From NCBI GenBank assembly GCA_033557685.1, contig JAWQRN010000453.1, positions 1 through 29,355 on the forward strand: DNA of 29,355 nucleotides. The letters run 5' to 3'. Positions 1 through 11,009 of this stretch are shown here, in pieces. The notes beneath the pieces were generated by a model, which worked only from the letters and a program-made list of their open reading frames with translations, ran no database searches and was not told the DNA's origin. The DNA comes from Sperchopsis tessellata (taxonomy: Eukaryota > Arthropoda > Insecta > Coleoptera > Hydrophilidae). A program made the position numbers and the translations under genes. How positions within the stretch are numbered: the first letter of the stretch is position 1; every line of letters starts with the position of its first letter.

Positions 1-59
1 GTTTGGACAAGTACAAAACAGTAAAGTAATAAATGACACATTAGCTCGATCCATATTCC

Positions 60-505
60 GTTGTGCTACACAGTAAATCAGTTCCGCACGGGAAGGTATA
101 CATACCCAGCCCATACCTGATCCACACATGTTAGTGGTATATAGTAATATACCTTAAAATAAAGAATGGCCAATTGTCTCAGTCCTTACCTTAAACTAAA
201 CATATTTATATTGTGTCAATATGCGTAGTACGGTGTAAGAAAGGCCACTTCGGCTCATCCCTCACCTTAACCTACACATATTGTCCTACCTCGATGAGTC
301 CAGTATGGTGTAAGAAAGACCATTTTGGCTCAGTCCTTACCCGAACCTGGTTGTCTTATCTTTATTACCTGTGTTACCATTATTACTTGTGTTACCTGTT
401 AAAAGTGCAGATCAGTACAGGAAGGCAGATACGCTCAACCCACACACAACCGCATCACCTAATAGCTTGAAGATGCGTATGGGAAAGCGCTCTGGCTCAG
501 CTCAT
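60..505. repeat. 75-bp tandem repeat with flanking diverged copies
   Basis: The string GGTGTAAGAAA begins at 232 and again at 307, exactly 75 bp apart. A weaker copy starts near 157 (AAGAATGGCC at 162 lines up with AAGAAAGGCC at 237). Each unit carries a TTGGCTCAGTCC-like core followed by a TTACC(T/C)TAACCTA-like segment. A fourth diverged core is near 478-505. A segment around 78-120 (GGGAAGGTATACATAC) resembles 407-450 (AGGAAGGCAGATACGC), so the whole stretch may be one repeat domain. The open frame at 213-470 only follows the repeat and has no recognisable protein. Confidence 0.7.
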
Positions 506-2518
506 GCATGATTATTTTTCTGGATATGATTATACAATTAATACTAACAAGATAAGATACGAAGGAATAATTTAGAGCCTTCGCATATAGCCGGCTTATC
601 TCCAAAAACACTGTTGCAATTCAGACTGAATTGGGTTTTACTTTAATAGTTATTGAATAAATAAACAACAAAGGGAACGAACTGCCACCTTGTCCATGTG
701 TGAACATTTACCACGCAAGACAATCTACGTTACTCTATGGAATTCTCCCACAAACAAGAAAAAACCTTCATAACAACTTAAGTGCCATATGATCACTACC
801 AACCTGATATATAAAGAAATAATAGTACATGAGCTCATGTTAACAAACTTCCTCAGCCATTCCAAAGTACATATTATATTTATAGAACTGAAAAACACAT
901 TACTTTCGAATACTTTTTGAGTACATACGGTATATGTTCATAATCCAAAACTGAAACTAAGAAATCCTATTTACGCCAGAAGGAGGGATGACAACTTTCT
1001 CCACCTGGGATATCCATTTACAAAAAAACGGTTGCGATGGAATTATGGTCTTCTTTTTCTTTATATATAATATGTGTTCCATAAATCAGATACATAAACC
1101 TGGTGAATCCTTTAACTCCAAATAACGGTTACGACAGATTTGTCTTCTTCTTTTCATTACACAAAATATATGTTCAATAATTCAACAAACCATAACCTCA
1201 GGAATACCATTTCAAACATCCAAACTAATTATTATTAATGAGAAATCTTCAAAATTAATGTGACTGTAGTACATTTACAAAAGTATCTAAACAAAGGGCC
1301 AGCCAGAAAACATTCCTAAATTAAATGAAACACAGAACATGATGAAATAAAAGACAATAACAAAACAAAAAATATAAAACAAAAAGTAGTATCAATTGAT
1401 ATCTATTTAAAATATTTAACAAAGAACATTTATAATAAATTTTCTAACATTAAAATCATTTACTACAGGCGAATAACAATAAAGCGAAAAGCGTTCATGT
1501 ATTATATTAACTCAACCATTCTCATGCTACCCGGTATATTTTATAAATGAAAGAAATCTAAATAAATAAATCACGACTTGTAAACGTTAAACTATAATGA
1601 ACATTACAAATATGTTTTACTGATTAATAAATATAAATTGAATCAGTAAAGTCAACTTTATATACGAACAAACAATTACTCTATAATAAACCGACATTGT
1701 ATCCTCATGCAATGTTTCAATTTACAAAACAAAATAGACAGTAACATAGAATCTGAATTTAAATGAATGATGTAACTAAGATATCTATTAAATAAGGCAT
1801 TAGAAATAAACAAAAAATATTAAGTCACTTACTACTTAACGAAGAAAACAAATCACAATTCGATTACCAATATAATTGTTTTACGTTAAACACGCTTACA
1901 ACGGACACTACACGTAATAACAATCACTAATTAGATTATACTTGTAATCAATATATTTGCGGCACGAATTGTAAAAATACATCTGTGTTTGCTGAAACCA
2001 ATTCGAAACCCTTCTTTGACTAAAATTTTCCTCTGTCGATCTCTGGTGTATATTTCCCCAAATCATTCCCCCTATACCCTTGGCCTTGACATATATTTCT
2101 TAAAAATTTACCTAATAATATCTCTTATACTTCTCTTATATTTCATAATATTTAATATTCGCAACTCACGACATGAGTCTCTTATTTCCCATACGTTCTT
2201 CCCTCTTTTGCATCTTAATAAATAGGGCCCATTAAAAGGTAATTTATTAGTTCATGCATTCGAAACAAAATACGCATTTTGCTACTTTTTAAGAGAATTA
2301 TAATTTTAATTTTACTCGTATAAAAACTGGTTTACACCTAACGGATTAATATCTATTATTTAAAATAAGAAGATATAATTAAATATATATTTTAATAAAA
2401 TAAACCGTTCTGTCACAATATATATATATATATTAATTATGTTAATAAAAAATGTTCAAATTCTTACTGTAATTACAATCTATTTAACCTTATAAAATTT
2501 ACGTTACTTCTGTTCATA
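506..2518. other. AT-rich non-coding stretch, no gene recognised
   Basis: Apart from the tandem repeat at 950-1225 the stretch is AT-rich and broken in all frames. The open frame at 1989-2225 encodes a low-complexity hydrophobic peptide with no recognisable motif. A short (TA)n run lies at about 2416-2434. Nothing else can be supported. Confidence 0.6.
950..1225. repeat. ~96-bp diverged tandem repeat
   Basis: ACCTGG at 1003 and 1098 and ACCTCA at 1195 mark three starts of a unit of 95-97 bp. Each start is followed by GGRATNCC(A/T)TT, then a segment with ACGGTTRCGA, a TCTTCTT run and ATATGTTC. A further diverged junction lies near 953-973 (AAGAAATCCTATTTAC). No coding potential is seen. Confidence 0.6.
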
Positions 2519-2869
2519 GTGGTTGATTACAAAGGTTGTACCAAATGTTATATAGGCCACATTTAACAAAAGCTGAGTAAAAGACTATCTCTTCATAAGA
2601 ATGACTCCAAAAGACGACCCGACGCCTGCACTTTTGGCTGCCATGTGTTTAACACCCTTCATATAATGAATTTTGAGAACGCCCAAGTCTTAGAGATATA
2701 ACGGAACTTACGCAAACATAAGTTTCTAGAAGCCTTCAACATTTACAAACATCTCGATGTGTTCTTGAATGCTAAATCGGACTTTGATAGCCTGTCTTCT
2801 TATGCCTATCTTTTTAATTGTAAAAATCCTTATCGTGGAATTTCCACCAACAGTAGTAACCAATCTTGA
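2519..2869 (+). pseudogene. Penelope-like element, GIY-YIG endonuclease remnant (PLE 1)
   Basis: One frame runs 116 codons with only two internal stops and reads as the C-terminal GIY-YIG endonuclease of a Penelope-like retroelement. A CxxCYIGHI segment (2537-2563; the family has CxxC..YIGxT) is followed by a KRLSLHKND segment matching the R-x3-H helix. Next come a GCHVFNTLHIMNFENAQVLE block (family: gH.i.f....vL), then RNLRKHKFLEAFNIYKH (family: R..lEa..I..h) and a terminal N-rich stretch. In PLEs this domain nicks target DNA for target-primed reverse transcription. Stop codons fall after YIGHI and after QVLEI. The RT upstream is missing, so this is a 5'-truncated dead copy. The family call is firm; the PLE subfamily cannot be named. 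Confidence 0.8.
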
Positions 2870-3660
2870 CCTACTGTTCCTTGAATGTTGTTGTTCATAC
2901 AACCTTCCTTGTCTTCTTGTGCTGTTGTGGCCCCTTTTTTACATATATACTAAATAATTTAGTCTAAATCGTTCTACTGAAAAGTCTATATTCATTTAGA
3001 GGTTCTCACTCTTGATATGCTGTATAAACACCATGTGTGTATTTCCATTAACCTTTGCTCCTATCATGATTAAACTGTTCTGAGTCTAACGGTAGAAATA
3101 TGTTGTATGTATGACTAAATATAATTTAACGTTTTCATTACGTAGTTTGGACATTATCAGTGTCTTTAACGCTGTTTTTTAATTATATTTCTTTTACACG
3201 TAACCACTTTAGAGTTGGCATTCTGTGACACATGCAATCATCATTTAATTATATCTTTAAAAAATGCCTTGTTAGTTAAAGCGTTTTGCGCATGTAGTGA
3301 ATTACTGCACCGATGTGATGTTGATATGTCATTGCCGTTTTCTGAGCAGTCAGCTGTGGTAGCGGTCAACGAACTTGCTATCCTGCTATCGTGCTTTTCT
3401 GTAATCTTAAATTTAAATAAAAATATTGCAGTTACTACTGCAAGTATAGATCTAAAGTGTCCTTGTGTATGGCTGTTTCTGCTAGGATGTTTTTTAATAT
3501 TACCCTATATAGGCTGTAAGTCAAGTTTAAAAATTAATTAAGAAAAACTTAACACCTAATTGTATGTTTTTTCCGTGCAATTATTTAGATTCACTGATGA
3601 AGCGAAGAATGCGTTAAAAAGTACTGTTTCTTAACCCGTTAACTATCAAAAAAGGCTGCA
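2870..3660 (+). mobile_element. Probable 3' untranslated tail of PLE 1
   Basis: This AT-rich stretch follows the endonuclease remnant. It ends with CTGATGA at 3594-3600 and then a short hairpin, AGCG at 3601-3604 facing CGTT at 3612-3615 with one G.T pair, followed by AAAAA. Similar CTGATGA-hairpin-AAA motifs occur at other PLE-like tails in this window. The open frame at 3215-3541 is hydrophobic and matches nothing I recognise. The assignment to PLE 1 rests on position and the terminal motif only. Confidence 0.4.
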
Positions 3661-3668
3661 ATTATATG

Positions 3669-3672
<4 letters not shown>

Positions 3673-3722
<50 letters not shown>
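3673..3722. repeat. (TA)n microsatellite, about 25 units
   Basis: An uninterrupted TA run of about 50 bp starts directly downstream of the PLE 1 tail motif. It is one of several (TA)n arrays in the window that abut transposon remnants. Confidence 0.95.
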
Positions 3723-3723
<1 letters not shown>

Positions 3724-5091
3724 CACTGTTGTTTTTCTTTATTCATCACATGCTATACTAGAATTTAGTATGGTGGGCTAGATATACATAAGTCTTAACT
3801 GCGGTAATTTGAAATATTGTTAGGTGTATATTTATTTGCAGAGTTGTCAAAGTTATTGCCACCTCAGAAACATGTGTTAGATTAAACTATAATAGACAAC
3901 AAGATTTACAAATAAAATTGGGAAGTATTGAGATGAAAATATTAAACAATCAAAATTAAATAGAGCATTAAAATAGAAGAAAATTCATGAAGCTATAGGT
4001 GTATAATATTCTTTAATTTTTAAAAAAATCGTTATTTTTACTGGAAAAGTAAATACGCACGGGAAAACATCATCAAAAATATCCCTAAGGTACCGCATGT
4101 CATTCCATCGAGAAGGAGGAATAGAAATACCGGTATATATGTCTCCTATAATTCATTAAATGAATGAAATATGTATGTATTGTGGAAGCGTAAATGTGGT
4201 ACATAAATAGAGGAAGGGCGGGTATATTCACCATTTGTTGCTCAAATCGATAAAATGAAAAAGAGCGCCGCAAAAGAAATAGAATACCACTCTATCGGAA
4301 AAGCTCCCTGTAATTTCCCCGCACGACTGGACACCTGCCAATTACGCTGTTGCATGAGTAATATTTTCCGAACCCGGCTGTACGACCACCAGTTGCTTAA
4401 CCACTGCTTGGCTTCTAGCAAAAGCTTATATAGAGCGCGGCCTGTTGCGCCCAAAACTATTTCTTGACATCTGTGATTTACAACCAACCAATAAGTCCAA
4501 GAATGTGGCTAAATTGCTGAAGTATAATCGATTGCCTTGAATAAAGAATGACTTGCTAAATTTCATACAATGATTGATTTGCTCTGTTTCTTTTGTATAA
4601 TCCAACAACTAAAAACCATTACTTGACACCTTAAAAGGAGTTGAAATCAAGTTTAGGAACTTTGTTTTGCTAAAAATTGTAAATAGATTATATTCTATTC
4701 TTACAGAAAAGAAAATTTCAATTATTTTTAGTGGTCGATATTAAAGTTTGATTGATAAAGTCTGATTAACATTGTTTAACAGGTGGGACAGAGAACTGTG
4801 ATGACATATCTAACATGAAAGCAAAATATTTAGCTTCTGAAAAGTGCCTCAGTAATTTTTAATAGATATTTTAAAATAGTTTAAACAATGGCACTGTCAC
4901 TATACAGAAAATTATAGGCCTATAACTTAAATTCAAATACTACGATTATTTAAATATGTACAGTAAGTATTCAAAGTCTAGAATACAATTAATAATTTGT
5001 TTATGGTTGATAGTACCTTAATGCGCTTCTTCATCTCTCACTGTCAATCAAACAAATAAAATAATCCGAAGTAACCCATAACCTACAACCA
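3723..5091. other. Non-coding stretch with a moderately GC-richer patch at 4200-4490
   Basis: Most of this stretch is AT-rich and featureless. At 4242-4487 both strands stay open for 70-81 codons (minus 4242-4487, plus 4255-4467) and GC content is higher than in the neighbours. Neither translation shows a domain, signal peptide or membrane segment that I recognise. It could be part of an unrecognised repeat or, less likely, an exon. I do not call a gene here. Confidence 0.5.
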
Positions 5092-6330
5092 AAGAAGGCC
5101 CCAGGGTACAACCTGTTAACTACCAAACCACTGAGAGAACTTTCGAAAAGATGCTAATTACCATAATCTTTAATGGAGTTCTAAGCCTAGCATATTTCCC
5201 AGCGCAATGGAAAGTTGCACAAATTATCTTAGTTGCAACATTAGACAATCCTCCGAAAAATATATTATCTTACAGTCGTATTAGCTTATTTCCAATTCTG
5301 TCAAACGTTTCTCCTCATGAGATGTATGCCCAATTCGGTTTTGCAACATTCGAACAGGTGCATCAAGTGGTTAATGTTATTAAATAAAAACTGGAAGAAA
5401 AGTTTTACTATTCAGCTGCATTTCTTAATATATCATAGGAATTTGACAGGGTGTGGCACAAGATTTTGTTATACAAGATACCGAAGGTTCTTCTAGATAC
5501 TTTTTACAATATTTTATAATCTTATCTCACACATAGATTCTTTCAAGTGAAGTTTCAGGCGGATATTACTAGCCTATTCCCAATTTCATCCGGCGTACCC
5601 CAGGGTAGTGTGATGAGCCCAGTCCTATATACTATTATTATTACTGACCTACCAACCCACTACAACGTGTCAGTAGTAATTTTCACAGATGACACAGGAT
5701 TAATGGCACAGTTGCCTTGTCGAGGCTTCGAGGATACTCCAGGATCATCAAGTACAACAAAGGCAAAAAATGGCGCATTAAAACTAATGAGACTTAATGA
5801 GTTCATGTGACCTTCACATTTAAAAGAGACACATGCTAATCAGTTTCCTTGAATAACTTGGAAATTCTCCAACAAGAAAGTGCGAGATATCTGGTTATGA
5901 ATTTAGATCGAAGAATGACATGATAAATACACATATTTAGTAAAAGAAAACAACTTGTGCTTAATATTACTTAACCATACTGGTTGCGGGGTAAAAACTC
6001 CCAATTGTTATTCATAATTATCAATAAGAGATGAGATTTTTGTATATTACGCCATACTCAAGCCCATTTGGACGTACGTTATCCAGTTGTGGGAGACTGT
6101 CAGTGCTTCAAGCATCGAGATACTCAAAGATTCCAATCCAAAACGATGCGATCAATAGTTACGGCTCCTTGCTATATGGTAAAGAAACAAATCTACTGTG
6201 AATGCTGAAATTGAAGTCATTGAAAAGTACCAACGCCGTCTCGAAGTACACCCGAACAACATTGCTGTAAACCGTGATATAGCCGTGAAGTGAGAAGACT
6301 GAAGAGGTTTAATTCCTCTAACACATAAAA
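5092..6330 (+). pseudogene. Jockey-like non-LTR retrotransposon, reverse transcriptase relic (LINE 1)
   Basis: Reading across frames, motifs of a jockey-clade ORF2 appear in order. KKAPGYN lies at 5092. A FNGVLSLAYFPAQWKVAQII block (5171-5230; family yFP..WK.A.i) is followed by SYSRISLFPILSN (family SYRPISLLP). QFGFATFEQVHQVVNVI lies in 5151-5387. SSGVPQGSVMSPVLYTIIITDLP is in 5547-5810. The catalytic box is present as FTDD (5682-5693) where the family has FADD or YADD. Downstream are YLVMNLDRRMT, KPIWTYVIQLW (about 6060-6095) and a YQRRLEVHPNN segment near 6220-6255, all typical of the jockey thumb and C-terminus. Several stops and frameshifts make it dead. The endonuclease half is missing, as expected of 5' truncation. 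Confidence 0.85.
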
Positions 6331-7925
6331 TCCTATATGCTATATATAATCTGGAATTTGATAGTTAAGTAAAGCTAGGAGGAGACTGTCAATGGATGTC
6401 ACTCTTCAACTTGTGATTTTTTTTACAAAACAATTCCTAGAAATTTCTTCCGCATGAAATTGTATATTGCTTTCCCTCTACAAGCTATAATATAATAATA
6501 TTGTTTTTTTAAATTCCAACCCCATATTATTTCTCCAAATCCGTAAAATTCTATTACTTTAGAGTTCAGTAGTACCCCATAAGATGTTTTTCATGATAAA
6601 CTAAATTCATAGAATTTTCAGTTTTTGGAGAATTATCAGTGACGTCAATGTCTATAACAAGGGAGAAGCAATATACATTTCATGCCGAAAACTAGTCTAG
6701 GAAAACATAAAATTGACCTGTTCGAGCCTTTTGTCTATAAAACAATTAAAAAGAAATTATGAATTATATTCCAGATTTTTAACATTCACTGTATGTATGT
6801 TATTAACACGTCTCTGAAATAAAAAAAGGTACTTAATATTGCTAATAAAGTATGTCAAAATAATACATTCCTTATAACTATATAATGTAATACCGCTGGT
6901 AACATTATAATTTCGTTTTTAAACGAAAATATTTGGCTTCTTCGTTTGAATGAAAATTCGTAGTTATGTGAAGCCACTAAAATAGCAATATTTGTTGTAA
7001 CTCTATGAAGTAGAATATTCAGTAATGACGAAATCAAGAAGACCTCATAATCTAAATATTAGTATGTATTTATGTAACGGAAATTTGAATGTTTTAAACA
7101 AACTGCTTAGTATATTACTAGTCTAGAAAAGGCTAACCGCAAATTTGCTTTGCCGCCTACATTAAATAAGGTTCAGTACATATAGTATAAAAGGGAACTT
7201 AGATGATATGATAATTATTAATTAACAATTCAGCAATTACAGCAGGAATCTAGAGTTGATTAGATTTTGGTACATATCGGTGAGCCTGTAACTTGGTTAA
7301 CACGGAAGCTATAGATTAATAATTAAACATGGACATCTATCCATTTATTCGGTTGACTAACTTTAATCAATGACATATTTTTGATTGTGAAATAGCAACT
7401 AGTAATTATAATTAATAAAGGAAAGATCTTGAATCAAATAACTATATGTTCTTTTGGTATTTTCACTCATACACAATTCTTTTTTATAAATCCTTCTTGC
7501 CATTAAGAGTTTTTGAAGGTATATTTACAAAGCTCTACATCTTTGGTATAGTTTCTGATGCTTTCATTTCATATTGTTTATCGATTAAGTTTTCCTTTTT
7601 TTTAATCATTCAAATATCAATTTACAGATTATTGAGAGTCCAAAAAGTATCAACTGCTTCTGTGTTTCTTTCTTATGAGAGAAATGTTTGTAAATATAAA
7701 AATATCTATTAATATATCAATTTATTTCTACCATTAAATGTTTCGGTAAATTATGTAGTCAAAACATTACATTTTTTTAATTTTTTTTATCTTCACAAAA
7801 TAGACACAGTACTATTTATATATTTGTGCAGTATATACTTCTAAATTATAATAGTTATTTAGCAATATTTTTATTGGTTTAAAGCCTTTTTGCACATAGT
7901 TTTTGGAGAATACTTGCAGCGTTAA
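6331..7925. other. AT-rich stretch, no gene recognised
   Basis: The segment at 6331-6480 may be the 3' end of the jockey-like copy, but no tail repeat is clear. The rest is AT-rich. The open frames at 6855-7037 (minus) and 7446-7712 (plus) are F/Y/I/S-rich peptides typical of AT-biased non-coding DNA. No domain, splice structure or repeat stands out. Confidence 0.55.
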
Positions 7926-7929
7926 AATT

Positions 7930-8165
7930 GAGTGGTCACGTGGCTTACTCATCATCGTTAAGCATAGTAGCGCAGGGGTGCTTTCTTGGCTCGGTTATTT
8001 TTCTCATGTCCATCAACTATTTGCCTACTGTATGAAGATGACGTAACCTTTATTAATAAGTCTGCGGTACTGGAAAACTAGGAGGGGCCCACAGGGAATT
8101 GTGAGCGAGTGGTTTTCGGCGAACATGCTGTTTGAACATTAAAAAGACGCAATATATGTTGTATT
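7930..8165 (+). pseudogene. LINE 2, RT core fragment (5' part, interrupted)
   Basis: In shifting frames this reads as the catalytic part of a jockey/CR1-group reverse transcriptase. A GCFLGSVIFLMSINYLP block (family GVPQGSiLGPllFl.yINDLP) is followed by LLYEDDVTFINK, where YEDD (8031-8042) replaces YADD. Next come a WFSANML-like segment (family W..aN.L.lN..KT) and KDAIYVV, which runs into the inserted element at 8166. The copy lacks everything upstream of the RT core. It continues at 8427 after the insertion. Confidence 0.75.
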
Positions 8166-8421
8166 ACTTGTTATTTGATGACCTTGATAGATGTCTCATA
8201 TATTAGGTAGAGTAAATTAAATGATTGATTGTACTTTTATCTATCTTTATTTTTGTTCTAAAAGATGACCGGTTTCATCATCAGATCTGAGTAGTCAATT
8301 AGTTTCAGAAAACTTACAAATTTATTACAATTATCTGATGATGAGCGATTGCCCGAAACCGGTCATCTTTAAGAACAAAAATAAAGATAGATAAAAGTAT
8401 AATCAATCATTTATTATACCT
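8166..8421. mobile_element. Hairpin-forming inverted-repeat insertion inside LINE 2
   Basis: The arms at about 8201-8287 and 8333-8425 are nearly perfect inverted copies: from the outer TATTAGGTA end, through GATAGATAAAAGT-type sequence, to GATGACCGGTTTC and the inner ATCATCAGAT. The right arm has an extra 12 bp (8343-8354) that the left arm lacks. The insertion splits the LINE 2 frame. It is flanked by a 15-bp direct repeat, AATATATGTTGTATT (8151-8165) and AATACATGTTGTATT (8422-8436), read as a target-site duplication. There is no coding capacity. The right arm carries CTGATGA (8335-8341) followed by a small stem and GAAAC (8355-8359), the motif also seen in PLE-type tails here. A MITE is the alternative, but a 15-bp duplication is long for most DNA transposons. 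Confidence 0.75.
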
Positions 8422-8426
8422 AATAC

Positions 8427-8985
8427 ATGTTGTATTCTTTCAGGAAATCTAAATTTCAAAACCCTGAATCTGTTATGTTTTTGGGGGTGCATTTTGTTCA
8501 TGTTGGTGCAGTTGCAAAGCGACTGTCTTACGCAGTATATCTGCTCCGACAGTTGAAGGGGTGCGCATCTCAGGAGGCTCCCTTAATGACATATTTCTCT
8601 CTTTTTCAGTCCCACTTATGCTATACAATATTAGCATGGGGTAATTCTTCCGGTTTTAGGCGCCTATATGATCTTTAGATGGGAGCTGTCAGCGTAATTT
8701 CAGGAGTCGGCTACCGGGATGATTGTAAGGGTCTGTTTAAAAACTTGGCAGCAATGACTTTCCCGTCATTATATATTTTTCAATGTCTCATACATGTCCA
8801 TGAGCATTTTAATTTATTTTCTATACATGACATACGTACGGAATTTATAAGACTGGAAAGATCCTGGCACAGAGTAAATTATTACTGCGTGAAATGTTAA
8901 ACGCCTATCATTAAAACAGGTTAGGATGAAAATGAATCCAATTTCGAATTGAGTATGCACGTTGCTGTACCATTGATGTTGTAAG

Positions 8986-8986
<1 letters not shown>
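8427..8986 (+). pseudogene. LINE 2, RT C-terminal part (after the insertion)
   Basis: Two adjoining open stretches in one frame (8427-8678 and 8679-8900, separated by one TAG) continue the reverse transcriptase. ESVMFLGVHFVHVG (family v.FLGv.ld) is followed by RLSYAVYLLRQLKG, TYFSLFQSHLCYTILAWGNS (family S.l.YGi..WG) and GAVSVISGVGYRDDCKGLF (family QKkAvR.I.g..~.~hc~plF). FPSLYIFQCLIHVHEHFN comes last. This is a well-preserved thumb/C-terminal region of a jockey/CR1-superfamily element. Without the insertion and the one TAG the frame would be nearly continuous. Confidence 0.8.

Positions 8987-9028
<42 letters not shown>
8987..9028. repeat. (TA)n microsatellite, about 21 units
   Basis: A pure TA run sits in the 3' untranslated part of LINE 2, between the end of the protein frame and the AATAAA-containing tail. 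Confidence 0.95.
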
Positions 9029-9032
<4 letters not shown>

Positions 9033-9115
9033 TATGTATTGTTTTGTATATTGATGACTTGTGCAAGAAGACTATTCTGCTGCATCAATAAACTTTACTT
9101 AACTTTACTATTTTA
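9029..9115 (+). mobile_element. 3' end of LINE 2 with A/T-rich tail
   Basis: GCATCAATAAACTTTACTT followed by a second ACTTTAC forms the likely 3' terminus. It contains AATAAA and a short tail repeat of the kind non-LTR elements use for target-primed reverse transcription. Downstream sequence shows no further similarity to the element. Confidence 0.5.
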
Positions 9116-10955
9116 CAATAAACGTGTGTATCAATTATTAACGTTGAAGAAAAAAAATATAATCACTAAAAATATATTAAACTAATATGTAAAGGAAAAG
9201 TTTAAAAAAATATATAATTATACTTAAATAATATGAACTCGATGTGGATAGATGTGCAGAAGACTGCTTCATTCAAACAGTTAAACATTTAGCTCTTAAT
9301 ATAATCAAAAGTAAACATCCCTTTAACGCAGCTTGTTTATACATAAATACTTCAATAAACCCTAATTTTAAAACTCTCCGTCATCATCACAAGTTCTAGA
9401 GATTCTTTTTTCCTCTAAGGGTCTCTGCCCGCCGTCTTTCTCTCTACACAGACGGATGAGAAAATAAGAGTGTACAAGAAGATGCTCTAACGCAGCAAGT
9501 TTATGGTTGCTCTGCAACATGAGAAAGAACATTAAACTTTTCGTATAACTGTCAGATAAAAAACACAAAATGACCGATGAAATTACAGCGCCGCTACGTG
9601 AAAGTTAAGGGGTAGCAACCCTTAGGAATAAACATTGATACAAAGTAACCCTCTTCTACTCGGCGGGGTAAACAGGGTATTCGTGACAATAACATCCGTT
9701 CATATAATTTATATGTTGCTCGTCTTACGATCTCATATACAGTAGTTATGTGACTTATATTCTTTAATATAACGGTCCGAGAGTATTAAAAATGTAATAA
9801 TCAGTAGCTAAATAGGTTAATCTGTTTTATCGTTAGGAGACCATAAAATATGAGGAATAAGATGAAATTATGTAATTATGGTTTTTCTTTATTTTAAGTC
9901 AGGCTAAGTAAGAAAGATGCTCTAAGGCCAGACGTCTTCATTACGTACAAAATGGAGTGTTTATTTACACCACAAACAATATTAATGATGACCTCTTTAA
10001 GCTCATAATATGTACATATACAATGGAAAGTTTTTAATTCAAGATAATTATAATTATTGGCCTAATTTCCGGAAAGGTTTTAATAAGAATTTTCATTTCA
10101 AACTCGTACGTAAAGTTTGTTATTCTACGTTAACTCATGTATACCTTGTGTACTCACTTGTACCTCATTTGGGTACAGTTAACAAAATATATTTTTAGTT
10201 CCATTTGTTTTCATAAGTTAGTGTGATTTGTACCATTTTGGTAGTTTAACCATTATGAAATTGTTATATAAGAAATATACTACTAGGTGTGCTAATATCT
10301 AGGTTAGATACAACCCTAGTTATAAATAATATTGTGCACGTCATTAGAGTGGTTGTTTTAGAAATTCACAAGTAGTATAGGATATAAACTAATTTTATTA
10401 CTGAAATTAGGTACTCTTTTTTAATTATGCACTTGTATTTCTATATATATGTATCAATAAAAGTTAAGAAATTGATTTATTTCATATGCATTAGTTGCGT
10501 CTTAACATCGGTCCACTCTGGTTATATTGGCTGTGAAATCGGGGGCAGTTCTTCTAGTAGCCAAACTGTTTCAGCACTGATCTCTTGGATTAGTTTTGTT
10601 TAAGCAATCTTTTACAATGGCGTTTAAAAGAATGTTTAAGCTTGCTGAAAAACGATCACTTAAATTGATGCCGGTTCTTAATTTAATTTACTACTAATTA
10701 GGAATACACGAATAGTGGACTGTTGACTGTTTTAATGATAAACTAATTACGTATATTTGCTAATAATTATCACTTACCATTGATTTGAAAATGTTCTTGC
10801 AGAACGAAGTAAAACAATGGTAGGTTATAAGGGCTGTAGGATGGGAAAAAATAAGGACTTACAACTAACTCTGGCTTTAAAACAAATAATTAACTTATAA
10901 ACTACTAAATTGAAGAGAGGAGAAACTTTTTAGTTACGAATACGATAGATTAGCG
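9116..10955. other. AT-rich stretch, no gene recognised
   Basis: Open frames here (9368-9568 minus, 10010-10198 plus) lack recognisable domains. A patch at about 9395-9450 and 9585-9670 is slightly GC-richer without visible structure. I see no repeat, RNA gene or conserved protein. Confidence 0.5.
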
Positions 10956-11009
10956 AATGATAGGAGAGATTTTTCGGGATGTACGGCACATTATTTATAG
11001 CTCGGTAAG

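Noticed and set aside
213..470. Open frame of 85 codons
   Set aside because: It follows the 75-bp tandem repeat; its translation repeats itself and shows no domain.
2769..2957. Open frame of 62 codons
   Set aside because: It overlaps the end of the PLE 1 endonuclease in another frame and is hydrophobic by AT bias.
7446..7712. Open frame of 88 codons with hydrophobic stretches
   Set aside because: Composition is that of AT-rich non-coding DNA, with no start context, splice sites or family signal.
8201..8425. A plain DNA-transposon MITE
   Set aside because: The 15-bp flanking repeat and the tail motif shared with PLE loci fit a retroelement better, though a MITE is not fully excluded.
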